Both the position numbers and the translations under genes were made by a program. DNA of 64,000 nucleotides from Chaetorhynchus papuensis. Taxonomy: Eukaryota; Chordata; Aves; Passeriformes; Rhipiduridae. Positions 14,271-25,445 of the stretch are shown here, piece after piece. The stretch covers positions 141,646 to 205,645 of the forward strand of contig VWYX01001162.1 in assembly GCA_013396525.1 (NCBI GenBank), written 5' to 3'. The number at the start of each line of letters is the position of its first letter. Position 1 is the stretch's first letter. The notes under the pieces were generated by a model. The model was not told the origin of the DNA. It saw only the letters and a program-made list of their open reading frames with translations, and ran no database searches.

Positions 14271-14891
14271 AAAAAACACTTTTAGGGCAGAAGCCAGGAT
14301 TTTGGTGATTTGGGGAAGGCTGCTTTGCAAAGTGCCTTTAGTGTGCTGTGGCGTCTGTGCCGTCGGTGCAGCGGAACGTGGGGGGCACTCAGGGGAAGGT
14401 GGGTTTGCACTCCCCAGTTTTAGCTTGCTTTGACATCTGTACATCCTCTCTGCCTTGTCATAGGAATCTGTGGACTCAGATTGCTTCTGAGTAAAATATG
14501 TTTTCAGTTTTTTTCCTGATTAAAAAAAAAAACCAAACAGTTGTGTTTGTTGGGGGAAAAAGAAAAATATTGTTCCTGAAATGGGCTTCCTTGTTCTAGA
14601 AGTGACTTGAATTTGCAGATAGCTTCAAGTTTGTTTTTGGGCAGCACTGATCATTTGGGGGATGCCAGGCACTTCTGCCTCATTCTCCTTCCCCTTTCCT
14701 CCCCTCTGCTGCCTCCAGAATTCCTTTTCTCCTTATTGTAATGACTGGCAGCAGATACTGAGAAAGGGAGAAAGCCTGGTGTCTCCCAAGATGGATCTCA
14801 AAGTTCAGGGAATGTCCTTCTGTGGCATCTGAATTAAGAATTCCTGAAAATCTGGATTTTCAGATTAGTGAACAGATAGATCTGTAGTAAA

Positions 14892-14929
14892 TTATTTGTT
14901 TGCTGTTTGGTTATTTGTTTGCTGTTTTG
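14892..14929 (+). repeat. 19-base tandem duplication
   Basis: Two adjacent copies of 'ttatttgtttgctgtttgg' (second copy ends 'tttg'), differing by a single base. The identity suggests a recent local slippage event. Confidence 0.9.
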
Positions 14930-15650
14930 ATTATACTAACCTGCTTAAACTCTCTGTGGGGACAAAAGGTGGACAGATCTTCCCACTTCTAGCTACCATG
15001 TTGCTTAAAAAAATTCCTGATTTAACCCCTAGAGGAAGAAAATGCCTTTTGCCTTTATTGCCTCCTGCATCTGTGTATTTTGCACCCTGAACTGTCTTCA
15101 TTATTGTGATTATTCAGAAGATTGTTCCATAATCTCCGAAGTTTTGTTGACAAGGAGATAACTGGAGAACTTGTGTGAATCACAGTGTGTTGGATTTTCT
15201 TGGAAATACATGCTGAATTTAAAAGTCTCCCTTTGGGGAATGAAAAGGAATAACTTAATGCAGTTATTCTCTCCTGGCACTACCTGTCTAAAACAACTGG
15301 AAGGCAATGGATTGAGATTTTAGATTGTACAACTGTCCTGCAAAATTAACATTCCTTTTAGAAAGCCAAAACCAAGCCACCTACAAGCAGGATATTGCTT
15401 TCAGGCTACAGTTTTAAACAGGCAGAAAATGGACCTTTAGGATCCAACAGCAGCAGTAAATCTGCCCTCATTTGCATTGTATTTTGAGTAAGCAAGTTGT
15501 TAAATGTTTTTGTCTAGCTTGAACTTAGGGTAATATTACACATCTTTGATATAGCTTTATTAATATGTGCTTTTTTTATTGTTGTTATTGCACTGATGTG
15601 GCTTGAAGTAATTTTATCACCTCCATTTAACCTTTGGTTTGTATTACTGT

Positions 15651-15729
15651 AAGTATATATACTGATATATGTGTGTGTGTGTATATATATATATGTAAGT
15701 ATATATTCTTATATATACTTAAATATATG
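15651..15729. repeat. TA/TG microsatellite
   Basis: Mixed (TA)n and (TG)n tract: 'aagtatatatactgatatatgtgtgtgtgtgtatatatatatatgtaagtatatattcttatatatacttaaatata'. It contains self-complementary parts (aagtatata...tatatactt) that could extrude as a hairpin. It is likely polymorphic. Confidence 0.93.
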
Positions 15730-16116
15730 AAGTGAGTGGAGGCTCACCTGCTACATCTGTGCAGTCGTCTCTCTGGAGGGGGGTAGAGAGATTTGTAAAA
15801 ATTAGGCTCACAACACAGATTTGAAATTGAAGAGGTGTGTGAGGAGAGGTACCAGACTCCTGAAAAAGACACACTTTTGATCTCAGCCTTTTCTGTACTA
15901 CTGTGTTTAAGCCGCTAATTTTTCAACACAGTCAAACAAAATATTCCAGCTTTGCTGACATCGAACAGAGGCCAAACGGAGGCAGAGCTGGATGGAGGAA
16001 GCCTGGGGTTTGTCGTGGTGTGTAGTAAATGAAAAAGGCTGTTGGGATTGCTAAGAACTCACATATTTCTTTGAAATTAGCAGCACCTTTAGGTACTCCC
16101 AACCCTGAATGTTTAC

Positions 16117-16297
16117 ACCCAGTTTTGGCAGCCTGATTTTGAGCCGCCGTGCTTGATAAAGGTTGTGGGAATCGGTGTCGGTATCAACGGCTGAGCGAGC
16201 ATCCTGCTCCCGTTCTCCAGCATCACCATCTGGATGAGGGTCTGATAGTTTGCCACTTCCCAGGGGGCTTGTGAGGTGGTGGAAAAGTTGCTGTAAT
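16117..16297 (-). CDS. Candidate exon (internal or terminal), unidentified
   Basis: The minus strand has a strong-looking acceptor, ggtttttttgcacatcctgcag, followed by a block richer in G+C and CpG than its surroundings. Two frames are open. In phase 2 (matching the donor phase of the 25.3 kb candidate exon) it begins LQQLFHHLTSPLG, continues through an acidic DPHPDGDAGERE stretch and ends in a basic QARRLKIRLPK segment. Possible donors are GGGT/gtaaac (end 16117) or CTGG/gtgtaa (end 16119); both are mediocre. In phase 1 the frame reads YSNFSTTSQAPWEVANYQ and later stops at TAA inside the same block, which would make it a terminal coding exon. The two readings cannot both be right. The protein is not recognised. 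The CpG-rich character also fits a conserved regulatory element. Confidence 0.28.
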
Positions 16298-17726
16298 CTG
16301 CAGGATGTGCAAAAAAACCTCACCTCAGGACTGCCAGCCTGCATTTGGTTTTTACACTGAATGCTCCCCGTTATTTTAAACCACGTAGATTTAAGATTCC
16401 TCAAGAATAGAGGGGAGCTTTTTGAATTTCTAATTTTAAAATGAAAGTAGGAAGATTCCCCCCCAGTTTTATAAAAGGTAGGAAGGTGGGAGTTTTAACT
16501 GAGTCTCTCTGCCCCTTGCTCCTCAGACTGCACGGAGAGCGCAGAGTCTGCTGTGCAGAGGAGCCGAGTTTCAGGGAGCTGCTGGTATGAAACGGGCTTA
16601 TACAATTCATGGCCATTTTGGCATTGTCTGCTTCCTGCAGCTGTAAAATTATCTAAATTCTATGGCTACAATCTAATCTGATATATCTAGGTACTTGTGG
16701 CTGTAGGTTTTTTTTGGGTGATAAACTATTTGCCAGTTAATCATTAGAGCTATAGAATAACTTGTGAATTTGGGGAAAAGGCAAGGTTCAGACTTTCAAA
16801 AGTGTGGTTCATTTGCACTAGTGGAAATTCTAAAAATTTGGTCAAAGAAAAAGCAAACATATTAAAGTAGAAACAAATAGCTCTTTGCTCTTTTTATTCT
16901 CACGGATTAAGGTAGGAAAGCCAAAGGGTGACTTAAGGAAAAAACAACTGTGTTTTCTTTAGAAAGAAGGAACGGTGAGGAATTTCTATGCTACATTTGT
17001 TAGTTGAGCTAAGATCCTTTGCCTCCTGTTTTCTTTCCCCTTTCCCTTTTTCACTTGGTCACCTGAAACTGGAGTTTTGAAACATAGCATCCAGTCTTTC
17101 CTCCGTGCTTAAGATGGCGTTTAGTTCCCTGGTTTGTTCTCAGGAGCCAGACAGCAATATTTTGGGATATAGTTACCGTTTGAAAAAATTCACACTAAAA
17201 TGTATTGAGTAATGAAACAGATTTTTTTTACTTGCTTTAGATTATTTTGGAGTATATTTGCTTTCAGAGGTGTTTCTGGTATCACCCAGTCCAATCTGTC
17301 AGAGTGCAAAAGCAAACTAAGTTGGATTTTAAGAATAGCAGTGCTTTAGTGCGGGATCCTAAACAGATTCATCTTTGGGAGTATCCTCGTTAGATGGATC
17401 TTGTGGGTGAGACCGAAGCGATTCAGACCTCAGAGGTTGCTTTTTGCAGCAGTCTTTGAAATTATTCGTTGCCGTCTCACTGCAAAACACCCGCTGAATG
17501 CAGTGCTGCACTGCATATGTGACACATTCATCCTCCAGGAAGTTGACTTAATTGGGTTTTGTGAGGTGCTTATTTTTAGGCAGAAACGATCCCAAACTAG
17601 TGATCCCTGGTTGTGTGCGGTGTTTGGTGCTGGAGAACTAATCCAGCACTATTTGGGAGCCTCGGCAGAGGGCACTGTTGGAGCATTAAAGGCGCTTGAA
17701 AGGCTCATCTCCAGCTTTTCTTGGTA

Positions 17727-17739
17727 TTTTTTTTTTTTT
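17727..17739. repeat. Poly-T run (13)
   Basis: Thirteen consecutive T following 'ttggta' in otherwise unremarkable sequence. Confidence 0.9.
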
Positions 17740-18029
17740 CCTGTTTGGAAAGTGTTTAATGTTCTCCATGTAATTAAATTCAGTTCCCTGTATAATTAGC
17801 AATGGAGCCTTATTCTTTGTGCCACTGCTGTGGATAGTATTATTTTTGTCTCTATTTGCTTTCAGTCAATGCAAAATATTGTTGCCTATCAAAAGGTAGA
17901 AAGTTTTATTGCTATCTCCCAAAGCTAAGCAATATTTAAAGGTAGGAATAGAAAACTACGGAGTTACTTTCATTTAGTTGCTCAGAGTAAATAGGAAACC
18001 TTTAAAATTCCTGCTTGTGGCTCGGGAAG

Positions 18030-18420
18030 GAGCAGAGTTAACACGCCACAATAATTTTACATTTGTATCCGAATGTGTATTATAGTATTTTTGAATTGTC
18101 ATTACTTGCAGTTTGTCAAAAATATATATGAAACACTTAATATTTAATTCTGTGGGAAACCTATTGATTTTATTTGGCAGATTTTGTTTTCTTCTTTAGT
18201 TTGTTTTCCTCTGGATCTTTGCAACAACTTGTCCTGTACTGGTGCTGTTTAGCATATTGAAATATTAATTAGAGTGATCAGGCATAGTTATTTTTCATTA
18301 ATTGCAAATGCAAACTAATTACTGTGACCTAGAAATAGTTTCCTTGTCCAAATTCCTGTAAACATCCTAAATTTTTTATAATTTATGAGGACCAGCTACA
18401 AAACATTGTGTCAGAAAGAA
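18030..18420. promoter_or_regulatory. Enhancer-like block with homeodomain/POU-type words
   Basis: A/T-rich, repeat-free sequence with dense developmental transcription-factor words. TTAATTAG is at 18265-18272. The cluster 'cattaattgcaaatgcaaactaatta' (18297-18321) combines two TAATT-type homeodomain cores with overlapping octamer-like ATGCAAA words. There is no open frame of note. This is the composition seen in vertebrate conserved non-coding elements, but conservation itself cannot be seen from one sequence. Confidence 0.42.
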
Positions 18421-19158
18421 GGTACTAGAGTACTTAACACTGACGTTACATTAGACTGCTCTTACTGCTTGTAAAGGGGAGATATTTGGAAGATGGAAGT
18501 CTGATGTGTTTGGCTCTTGAATTGGCAAATACATAGGGCATTAACTGCAAAAAGCACGTTGTAGGTTTCTTTCAGAAAGTGCCTCTTTGTCCGTAACTGG
18601 TTGAGTTACACGAACAACCTGGAGAAGTTTGCGTTAAAGATCGAGGGATACGCTGTGCTGCCGACTGGCAGGATCCTCTTGCGTTCATTTCAAAATCCAC
18701 CACAGAAGACATCTTCTCCAAAAATCTCTGTTGCCTTAGAAATAGCGGGGAATGTTTTTTTTTTCCCTACTTGAAAATGTTAATTAAGTTATCGGCAGCT
18801 GAGGGCAGGCGGATTGCGAGGGAAGGAGCACCAAAGAGTTTGAAACGAAAGCGTTCGGTGTGGGTCTGCACGGCTCTTTGCTTCCAGGGGAAATCCCGGG
18901 CTTGGAGCCTGATCCTGATCCTGCTGCGGGCTCTGTGCCCTGGTGGTGCTGTAGGATCCGTGGGGATGGCAGTGCAGGGTCTGTCCCTCCCTGCAGCGGG
19001 GTTCATGTCTCAAGGCCAATGCTGCTGTCTGCAGTCACCGCTGGGATTGCAGCTGGAAACAGCAACTTTAAATAACCAAGGCAAAAGTTGGTTGGGTTCC
19101 TTCTTAGTGCAGCACAAGGCAACTGGTTTTGTCTTTCAAAAAGAGAGGTGATTGCCTC

Positions 19159-19172
19159 AAAAAAAAAAAAAA
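19159..19172. repeat. Poly-A run (14)
   Basis: Fourteen consecutive A. It ends a somewhat G+C-rich stretch (about 18.6-19.1 kb) in which several short frames are open. No processed-pseudogene hallmarks such as a flanking direct repeat were seen. Confidence 0.9.
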
Positions 19173-19500
19173 GCACAGTCAGTAATATTGCCATGCAGTG
19201 GGTTATAACCATCTCTGTCATGAATTTTCTAAGGGGACTAATGCAGTGCCCAAGAAGACTCTAATTAAATGTACATATTTGTTTTTTACAGCCTTCTTTC
19301 ATATTGTTTCCTATTAGTGTCTCCTTACATGAGCTCGGTAGGGTAATATTCAGGCAAATTTCTGTTTTGTCTGTAACATTAATACTGGTGTTCTGCTCCT
19401 GTATCATCCCTGTAGCTGTTATCTGCTGTGTGTTTTCCCCACGAGGGGCTATCGCAGGTTTTTAGTCCAGACTGTTTGTATTCGACAAGGTCAAGATAAG

Positions 19501-19588
19501 TTTTATCTCTATAGATAAGTCAAGTGCATTAGGATCAATACAGTTACAGTAAAATACATTGGCAATATTTATTGCCAAGATCCTAATG
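19501..19588. other. Nested palindromes in an A/T-rich element
   Basis: Three perfect inverted repeats sit within 88 bases. (1) TTATCT-ctat-AGATAA (19502-19517), two facing GATA-type sites. (2) CATTAGGATC (19527-19536) pairing with GATCCTAATG (19579-19588). (3) TTGGCAAT-attt-ATTGCCAA (19559-19578), lying inside arm pair 2 and touching its right arm. The inner one has TTGGC...GCCAA half-sites as in nuclear factor I sites, but with 10 instead of the usual 5 bases between. It is not a clean microRNA precursor because the outer arm is only 10 base pairs with an asymmetric loop. Confidence 0.6.
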
Positions 19589-20559
19589 AATTTTTAAAGC
19601 TTGGAAGACTCTGTCAGTGGAGTGAGGATGCCCTAAATGGTTGTTTATAACAGGGCCTATGTAATTATACAGTTAAATACTTTTTGAAAATAAAAAAATT
19701 GTGCAACTTCTTGGTTTTTGACAAGGTAAAGCTTTATGCTCCTTCTCCCCCAAATCCTAACAGATTCTTAGGACACCATCAAAATAAGTATTTACTTTCC
19801 ATTCACTTGGGTGTCTGTATAGGGGTTTGTAGGGTTTGTCTCCTACTTACTTGTTATGATGATAAAATTGTTCTATTTTTAGCACACTGAAGGGGGGGTT
19901 TTGAATTTTACCTTCAATTTTTTTATTGACAAGATAATTGTCTTTGTTTTGGCTTTGACAGAGTAGCTTTGGCCAGTTTCATTTGTGATATAAATTTCCC
20001 TAGGTACATATTTATGCAGTTAAATCAATAAGTATTTCATAATCTCTCTAAATACTTATGTAACTTAATAATTTCAGCCATTATGATGCATCTGCTTAAA
20101 TATGTATTTTATGTAGGGGCATTTAAAAATGCAAATTATAGGGATTATTTTCCTTCAGGCTTTGTATTTTTCTGTTGCATCAGATAGAGAGTAAGAAAAT
20201 TAACCCACAAAAAATCCTGCTGAAGTAATAATGAAGATCTGCCTTCTATCTGGTAAAGATAATTTGTTGATAAGGCTCCATGGCTTGCTTGAACTCATTT
20301 TGCTTTCTCTGCTTTCTGTAGCTGATCTTTTAAGCCACATGACACAACGATGGTAAGGGCTAAGTTAAGGAGAAAGTTTCCACCTTTATCACAGTCACCT
20401 ACTTTGGGCTCTTTTATTAATCTGTCATCTTTCATAGGTCTGTTTTCTAGCCCTCCTGTCTCCAGAGCACCAGCGACTGCTTATTTTTATTGTTAATACT
20501 TTGAGATTCAAAATCAGTATTGATAATACCGTGTTGGGAAGCTGCTGTGTAGCTTCTCT

Positions 20560-20960
20560 TCGTCTTTACCGCGGAGGTTTGATACCTGACACTTTTAATT
20601 TAATTTAATTAGGGAGGCAGAACCCCATCTTGGTGTTCATTAAGGGGATTATTCATCAAAGTTATTGCTTCCTTGATGGAGAATAACAATATCACTCGCA
20701 ATGGCTGCTGTTGCTCTCATAACTGTATTACTTTCTACTATTTTTCTCTCCAGGGCTTTGTACTTAGTCTCTTTATTTGAAAATTTTAAATTGAGGGAAG
20801 CATAAACTTCTGGTATAGCAAATTCACCAGGGTCGCATTTATTTTGGTCTAGTAGCTTTATGTCGTGTAAATGCTTCGCAGAATTTTTTTTTTTCTGCTT
20901 TTTATTGGTTCTCTGCACTGTCTTTAAATATTTGTATTTCTTTCAAGCTTAGCTGCACTT
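20560..20960. promoter_or_regulatory. Conserved-element-like block
   Basis: Complex, repeat-free sequence centred on 20640-20880 ('ttcatcaaagttattgcttc', 'ataacaatatcactcgcaat', 'cataactgtattactttcta'). It has the even, word-rich texture typical of deeply conserved non-coding elements. The minus strand holds an 89-codon open frame (…KYKALERKIVES…ASDIVILHQGSNN…, stop near 20649) that reads as a plausible peptide. No good acceptor precedes it: a T-rich run on the plus strand becomes poly-A on that strand. I favour regulatory over coding. Confidence 0.38.
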
Positions 20961-21122
20961 CAGCTTAGGGCCCGAGGTTTCTGGCTGCCTGTTTGCTGAT
21001 GTAGCTGAACTCTGCCATGCCGAAATCCTGCAGAGATCGCTGTAGGAAGGAAGGCTCTATGGAGCAGGGAGTCACCACGGGCTTTGCTGGAACAGAGTGG
21101 AAATCTAATGTAAAATTTATAA

Positions 21123-21139
21123 GGGGGGGGGGTTGGGGG
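21123..21139 (+). repeat. G-run
   Basis: Ten consecutive G, then TT and five more G. It interrupts an otherwise A/T-rich, enhancer-like interval. Confidence 0.85.
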
Positions 21140-21359
21140 AGAGCAGACTGTTTGCAAAAGTTATCTTTTGTAACGCAGCCCTAATCAAATATTCAGAAAA
21201 TGACAGCTTTAAAAATAGAACAATTGTCCTTTTAAAACATGACTAGTTTGGTTAATTTACCCCCAAGTATCCGGTGTCTGTGACTCTGAAAAACCCTTAT
21301 CTACTAAGGGGGGAAAAAAGAGCATTGCAGAAAAGGTGACAAGTTTTCACCTCTTTCCT

Positions 21360-21720
21360 CAGAGAACATTTTAATTCCACTTTAATCAGCCTGCCAATAA
21401 AAGAGTACTTGGCTTTCAAGGGGAAACAAATCAAAATATGCATTTATCAGTCACGAGGCAGAATTCAATCGCTCGCAACTGATGAACTCCAAAAGGAATG
21501 AAACTAGTACTATCACGCTGCCTTGGTGGTTTGCTTTGTACTATCAAAGAACTGGTACTATCTTTTCCTGCCACATCCACCATTTGTCTGTCATCCCTAA
21601 TTATGGCCTTTCAAAAGCAACGCTTCATAATTGCTGTTAATGATTAAAATAAAAAAAAAAAATTCGCATCTAGATAACTAAACTAGTGTTCTGCAGTGTG
21701 CAGATTTGCGTGTTCTGCAG
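21360..21720. promoter_or_regulatory. Enhancer-like block with triplicated GTACTATC
   Basis: The 8-base word GTACTATC occurs at 21507, 21538 and 21555 within 56 bases. Close by are a TAATTA homeodomain core (21598-21603), 'atgcatttatcag' (about 21438) and 'taattgctgttaatgattaa' (about 21628). There are no mobile elements and no open frame. It is likely part of the same regulatory interval as 20.6-20.9 kb. The protein that would bind the triplicated word is not known to me. Confidence 0.4.
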
Positions 21721-23885
21721 CTGCCAAAATAACTAAAATATAAAAAAAAATGAGCCAGAGATGAGGCAGAAGAAAGAGAAAGAGGTTGCCAAGTGGTATT
21801 GTCAGTGCTATCGTACAGGGCTCCTACAAGGGCACGTCACAGGCCTGTCTTATTAAAATAAAACTTTATTTTCCACTAGGAGAGGAGACTGAGGTTCACG
21901 TTGCGCTGCACAGGTGGGCTCTCATTTCAGACTCCTCTCTGCCGCTCTGCTCCGGTTAAGAAAGAAGAGCCTGAAGTGGAAAGAAGGGTTTTTTTGTATC
22001 AAAGCAAAGTTGGATGCTGTTTCACGTATGGGTGTTTCTAGGTTGTGGGAATTCGTTGCTCCGGGTTTTCAGCTCGTTTAGCATGAGGTGAACACATTGC
22101 TCACTTTATTGATATTAAACAGAGTTGTCCTGATGGTTACAGTAGTTAGACTACAGCATTATACACAAAGCTGAATCTTTCTGGTGAGAGAAACTGCATT
22201 CTTTGGGCTTATCTTGCTCCCTGCGCTGGAATTTACATGCGTAACTACCAGTGCATCAAGATGAGTTTTTCTCCTTTGTGTGGTTTGCATCTCAATGAGG
22301 GTGGAGAGGTGCAGTCTGTTTAGCTTTCCTTCTCCCTGCCCTGAAAAATGGTTAAAACTCACCTCCTACTTTATTTATGCTTTGTTCCATCTGACTTCTC
22401 TTCTGCAACTAAGAATTTATGAGGCCAGAAAGCAAGAGCCAAACTGCTCTTGTGTTTCATTTTCTCCATTCTCATCCTTGTTTGATTTCTTTTCAATTTT
22501 TTGTGCCCTGGCTGTGGAGCCCTTTAGGGCCAGGCTCGGGCAGCCCCTGAGATACTCAGCTCCCCTAACACAGCCCCATGCCTTGTTCAAATCCCAGCCT
22601 CGACTCTGGTGTCCTGGGATTGCAGCCTGAGACTGGTAGCACAAAATACCGGCCTTGGCGTGAGTTTGATGTGCGAAAACACCAGGATCTGACCTCTAGT
22701 CTCTCCTTTTCCCCTTCCTGTGGTTCCACAGTATCTCACTTGTGTTGCCTGGGTCTGGGGAGCTTTCTGCTCTCCTCTGTCCCACTGAGCTCCATCCTCT
22801 CTTCAGATCTCACCTCCTGACCTCCTTTTTTTTCCCTGGGAGTCGATTAGACAAAGGAGGTACGTTGTCATGTGGATGGGATATACAAATAAATTGCATT
22901 GTATTTTTTTCTCTTTTACGGTTGTTTTTAATCCTGTGTTTCAAAAGCGTGCTGGTAGCAGTTTCAGGTAAAAGAAATATAAAGTAGAATTGTTCAAGTG
23001 CCTGTTTGGGTCACAAATTTGTGGAAATGAATGTGTTGATATTGCTGGAATAGATGGAACAACTTTTGATATTCTAAAATGAAAAAGTGGTGAGAAACAG
23101 GATGGAAATATGATGGGGTGGGAAACTTTCTTCTTCATTCAGCAGTGGTTACATCAGTCATAGTGTGGTAGGAATAAAGGGGTTTCTGTGCTCATCTGTT
23201 CATTTCAGGACTGCTTGTATTTAATTGACATGAAACTAAGTGTGCTTGATTTAAAATGTATGTTGCACAGCTTTGGAAAATGAAGTTTAAGAAAGCCAAG
23301 CGGAACTGTAAATAATAATAATTTTATAAAAGTACTCTAATGGCTGCAGATAAATGATTTAGGATTATAACTCGATGTTGCTTAAATAAACAGTTGATCT
23401 TACAAACAACAGATAGTACAGAAACCAAAGTTTTCAAAATAATCTTTATTTTCAAGTGGGAGCAAAGGAGAATTGTGAAGCTTTGCATGGAGCTTCTTAC
23501 ATTTGACATATTCTTTTGCTTTCATGGTTTTGTCAGACAGACCTTCACATTCTTCACACTCTCATGCATGTTGCTTGAATTCTTGCCCCTGTTGTCCAAT
23601 TTCCCAATAACATACTGCACTAAGGAAATATTTATACATTCACTCTGGGAATGTATAAATGGGAACATTATTTGTCTGTTAGGTTATTTTGCTCTAGGAA
23701 TAATCTGCTGGAGGTGGTACTGTGTTATGACCTGAACCCCTTGAAATACTGTACGTACAGGCTACTAAATTAAAATGTTCATACTGCTGTGTGTGATTGT
23801 AGATAGTTCTGTGCTTTCCGGAGAGCTGATCAGAAAAATGATAAATCATTAGACAGCACTAAAGAAGGTGTGTTGCATGAAGGTG

Positions 23886-23901
23886 GGAGGAGGAGGAGGA
23901 G
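23886..23901 (+). repeat. Short GGA repeat
   Basis: Five GGA units in a purine stretch (gggaggaggaggaggag). Too short to be more than a minor low-complexity site. Confidence 0.8.
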
Positions 23902-24420
23902 TAAAGGATGAGTCAGAAGCCAACAAGTTCTTCAGAATTTGGTAATTAACATAAGCGAAAATAGAAGTCAACAGGAGCGGAAACGACAAAAATCTCTAAC
24001 AGCTTTTAAGAACGCAGAAATCCGGGTGTTGTAGTGCTGGGTCTGTATCCTGATAGAGGATTTGGTGTGTTATTCTCTTTGTGATGGGTCAATTCCAAGT
24101 GTATCACTGAGCAGTATGAAATGTCCTTTGGAAGGCAACTGTAGAGTATCCTACCCCCCATAAAACTAATGTTTTCCCATACCTCTCTCTGTAAGGCTTG
24201 CTGAATCATAAGGACCGAGAAATTTTCTTTTTATTAGAGCTTTGGCTGACCTTATTAAATATCTGAAATTGTGTTCAAGTTTTTAATGAACTTTAGAGGT
24301 TTTTCACTATACATTTCCTGAATTTAGTAGTGTGCTTTTGGGATGGGGGGAATTAAAGATGCAGTTTTATATTGTTGTCTTTGGGAATTAAATGCCTAAT
24401 TTTTCTTTATCTTCTCTGTA

Positions 24421-24464
24421 TTTTTTTTTTTACAGCTCTTCTTTTGTCCTTTTTTTTTTTTTTT
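24421..24464. repeat. Paired poly-T runs
   Basis: Runs of 11 T (24421-24431) and 15 T (24450-24464) are separated by 'acagctcttcttttgtcc'. Together they form a pyrimidine-rich tract with a TTTTTTTTTTTACAG acceptor-like word. No open frame follows it. Confidence 0.85.
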
Positions 24465-25271
24465 AAGTAAGCATGTAAGATAACCAGATACCTGTGCCAC
24501 AGCTTTGGCCAGGGAGTTCTGCCCTTGCGGGTCTAATTATCTGCCCTGTTTTATACTGTCATGGAACAGCCACCTATTTTTTTTTTCCTGACCTTCCCAT
24601 AAAGAGAAACCACAATACTTGAAGTGGTCTCTGATTCTGCAGCCCTTTTGCTGGGTGTGTTGTATGTGTTCATGGATATGAGTAATTTTTATGACACTTC
24701 TCATGGCCAAATCTTGTTCTGTGTAAGATCAGTAGGAAATGTCCCCCTTATTTCTTTGGGGGCAGGTCTTGCTACTGTGCATTTATAACTTCAAAGACAG
24801 CAATAAATCTCTGGTCCCCATCATTGGAGTGAAACCCACTTGGGGTGAAAGGTCAGAAAGAGGTGGCAATGCTAAAAAATGTCTCTGAATGTCAGAATCA
24901 ATTAAAATATTACTTTATTTAAATTACTGATTTCATGGCATCATTCTAATTCATGGAGCCTCTTAAAGCCATGAATTCTATTTGGAAATATTAGCACTAG
25001 AAAGCATTGGGTGCCTGAAAGCTGTGGGTTTAGGGGGTTTTATTACTCTTTTTTCAGAAGATGAGTCTGTCTAGTTTATGAAAGCAAAGAAGTAAGACAT
25101 GAAGGACAGATTCAAGACCCCTTCCTTGCTGCTTTTTAATCTGCTGCAATTACTGTACACTCTTAACCCTGTAAGTAAAAACAAGCTGGAAATTCAGCTA
25201 TCCCCTAAAAAGAAAAAAAACCCAACAACTTTGATGCATTGAGTTTCAGTGAGAGGCGCCCCCGGCATCAC

Positions 25272-25445
25272 CTGCAGTGTGGTGGTAACCTGGGGGTCAG
25301 GCGAACTTGAACTGCAGCATTAGGGCTGTTGTGAAGCCTATCAAGCTTTTCCTGTGAGCTGCTGCTCCCCGTGCTGCTGCCTGGGGCTCCCATGCTGCTG
25401 CTGCTGCTGAGTTTTCCAAGCAGCTCCTTCCTGGTGCGTTTGGCA
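25272..25445 (-). CDS. Candidate internal coding exon, unidentified protein
   Basis: On the minus strand a pyrimidine-rich acceptor (ccctcttctcttcag) precedes a 174-base block that ends at CTGCAG followed by gtgatg, a usable but not ideal donor. Only one of the three minus-strand frames is open from acceptor to donor. It encodes 57 whole codons plus split codons at both ends, so the exon is symmetric (phase 2 at both ends). The peptide starts basic (AKRTRKELLGKL), continues through a five-serine run and a Ser/Gly-rich low-complexity stretch, and then reads QEKLDRLHNSPN and a basic, proline-containing tail. The serine run comes from AGC repeats, so part of the openness may reflect a CAG/GCT microsatellite. 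I do not recognise the protein. It resembles a disordered linker of a large regulatory or cytoskeletal protein, which is inference from composition only. The alternative is a chance open frame in a conserved non-coding element. Confidence 0.42.

Larger units (their letters stand above)
21721..25271. other. No gene seen
   Basis: Mixed sequence with a slightly G+C-richer patch at 22.5-22.8 kb. Short frames there (75-116 codons, both strands) overlap each other and none has supporting splice sites. A GGA repeat and poly-T runs are listed separately. Confidence 0.6.

Noticed and set aside
18767..19151. Overlapping frames on both strands near a poly-A run, considered as a processed pseudogene
   Set aside because: No similarity to a known protein was recognised, the reading is open in several frames, and no target-site duplication flanks the poly-A.
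24421..24440. TTTTTTTTTTTACAG resembling a splice acceptor
   Set aside because: All frames after it hit stops or a second poly-T run within a few dozen bases.
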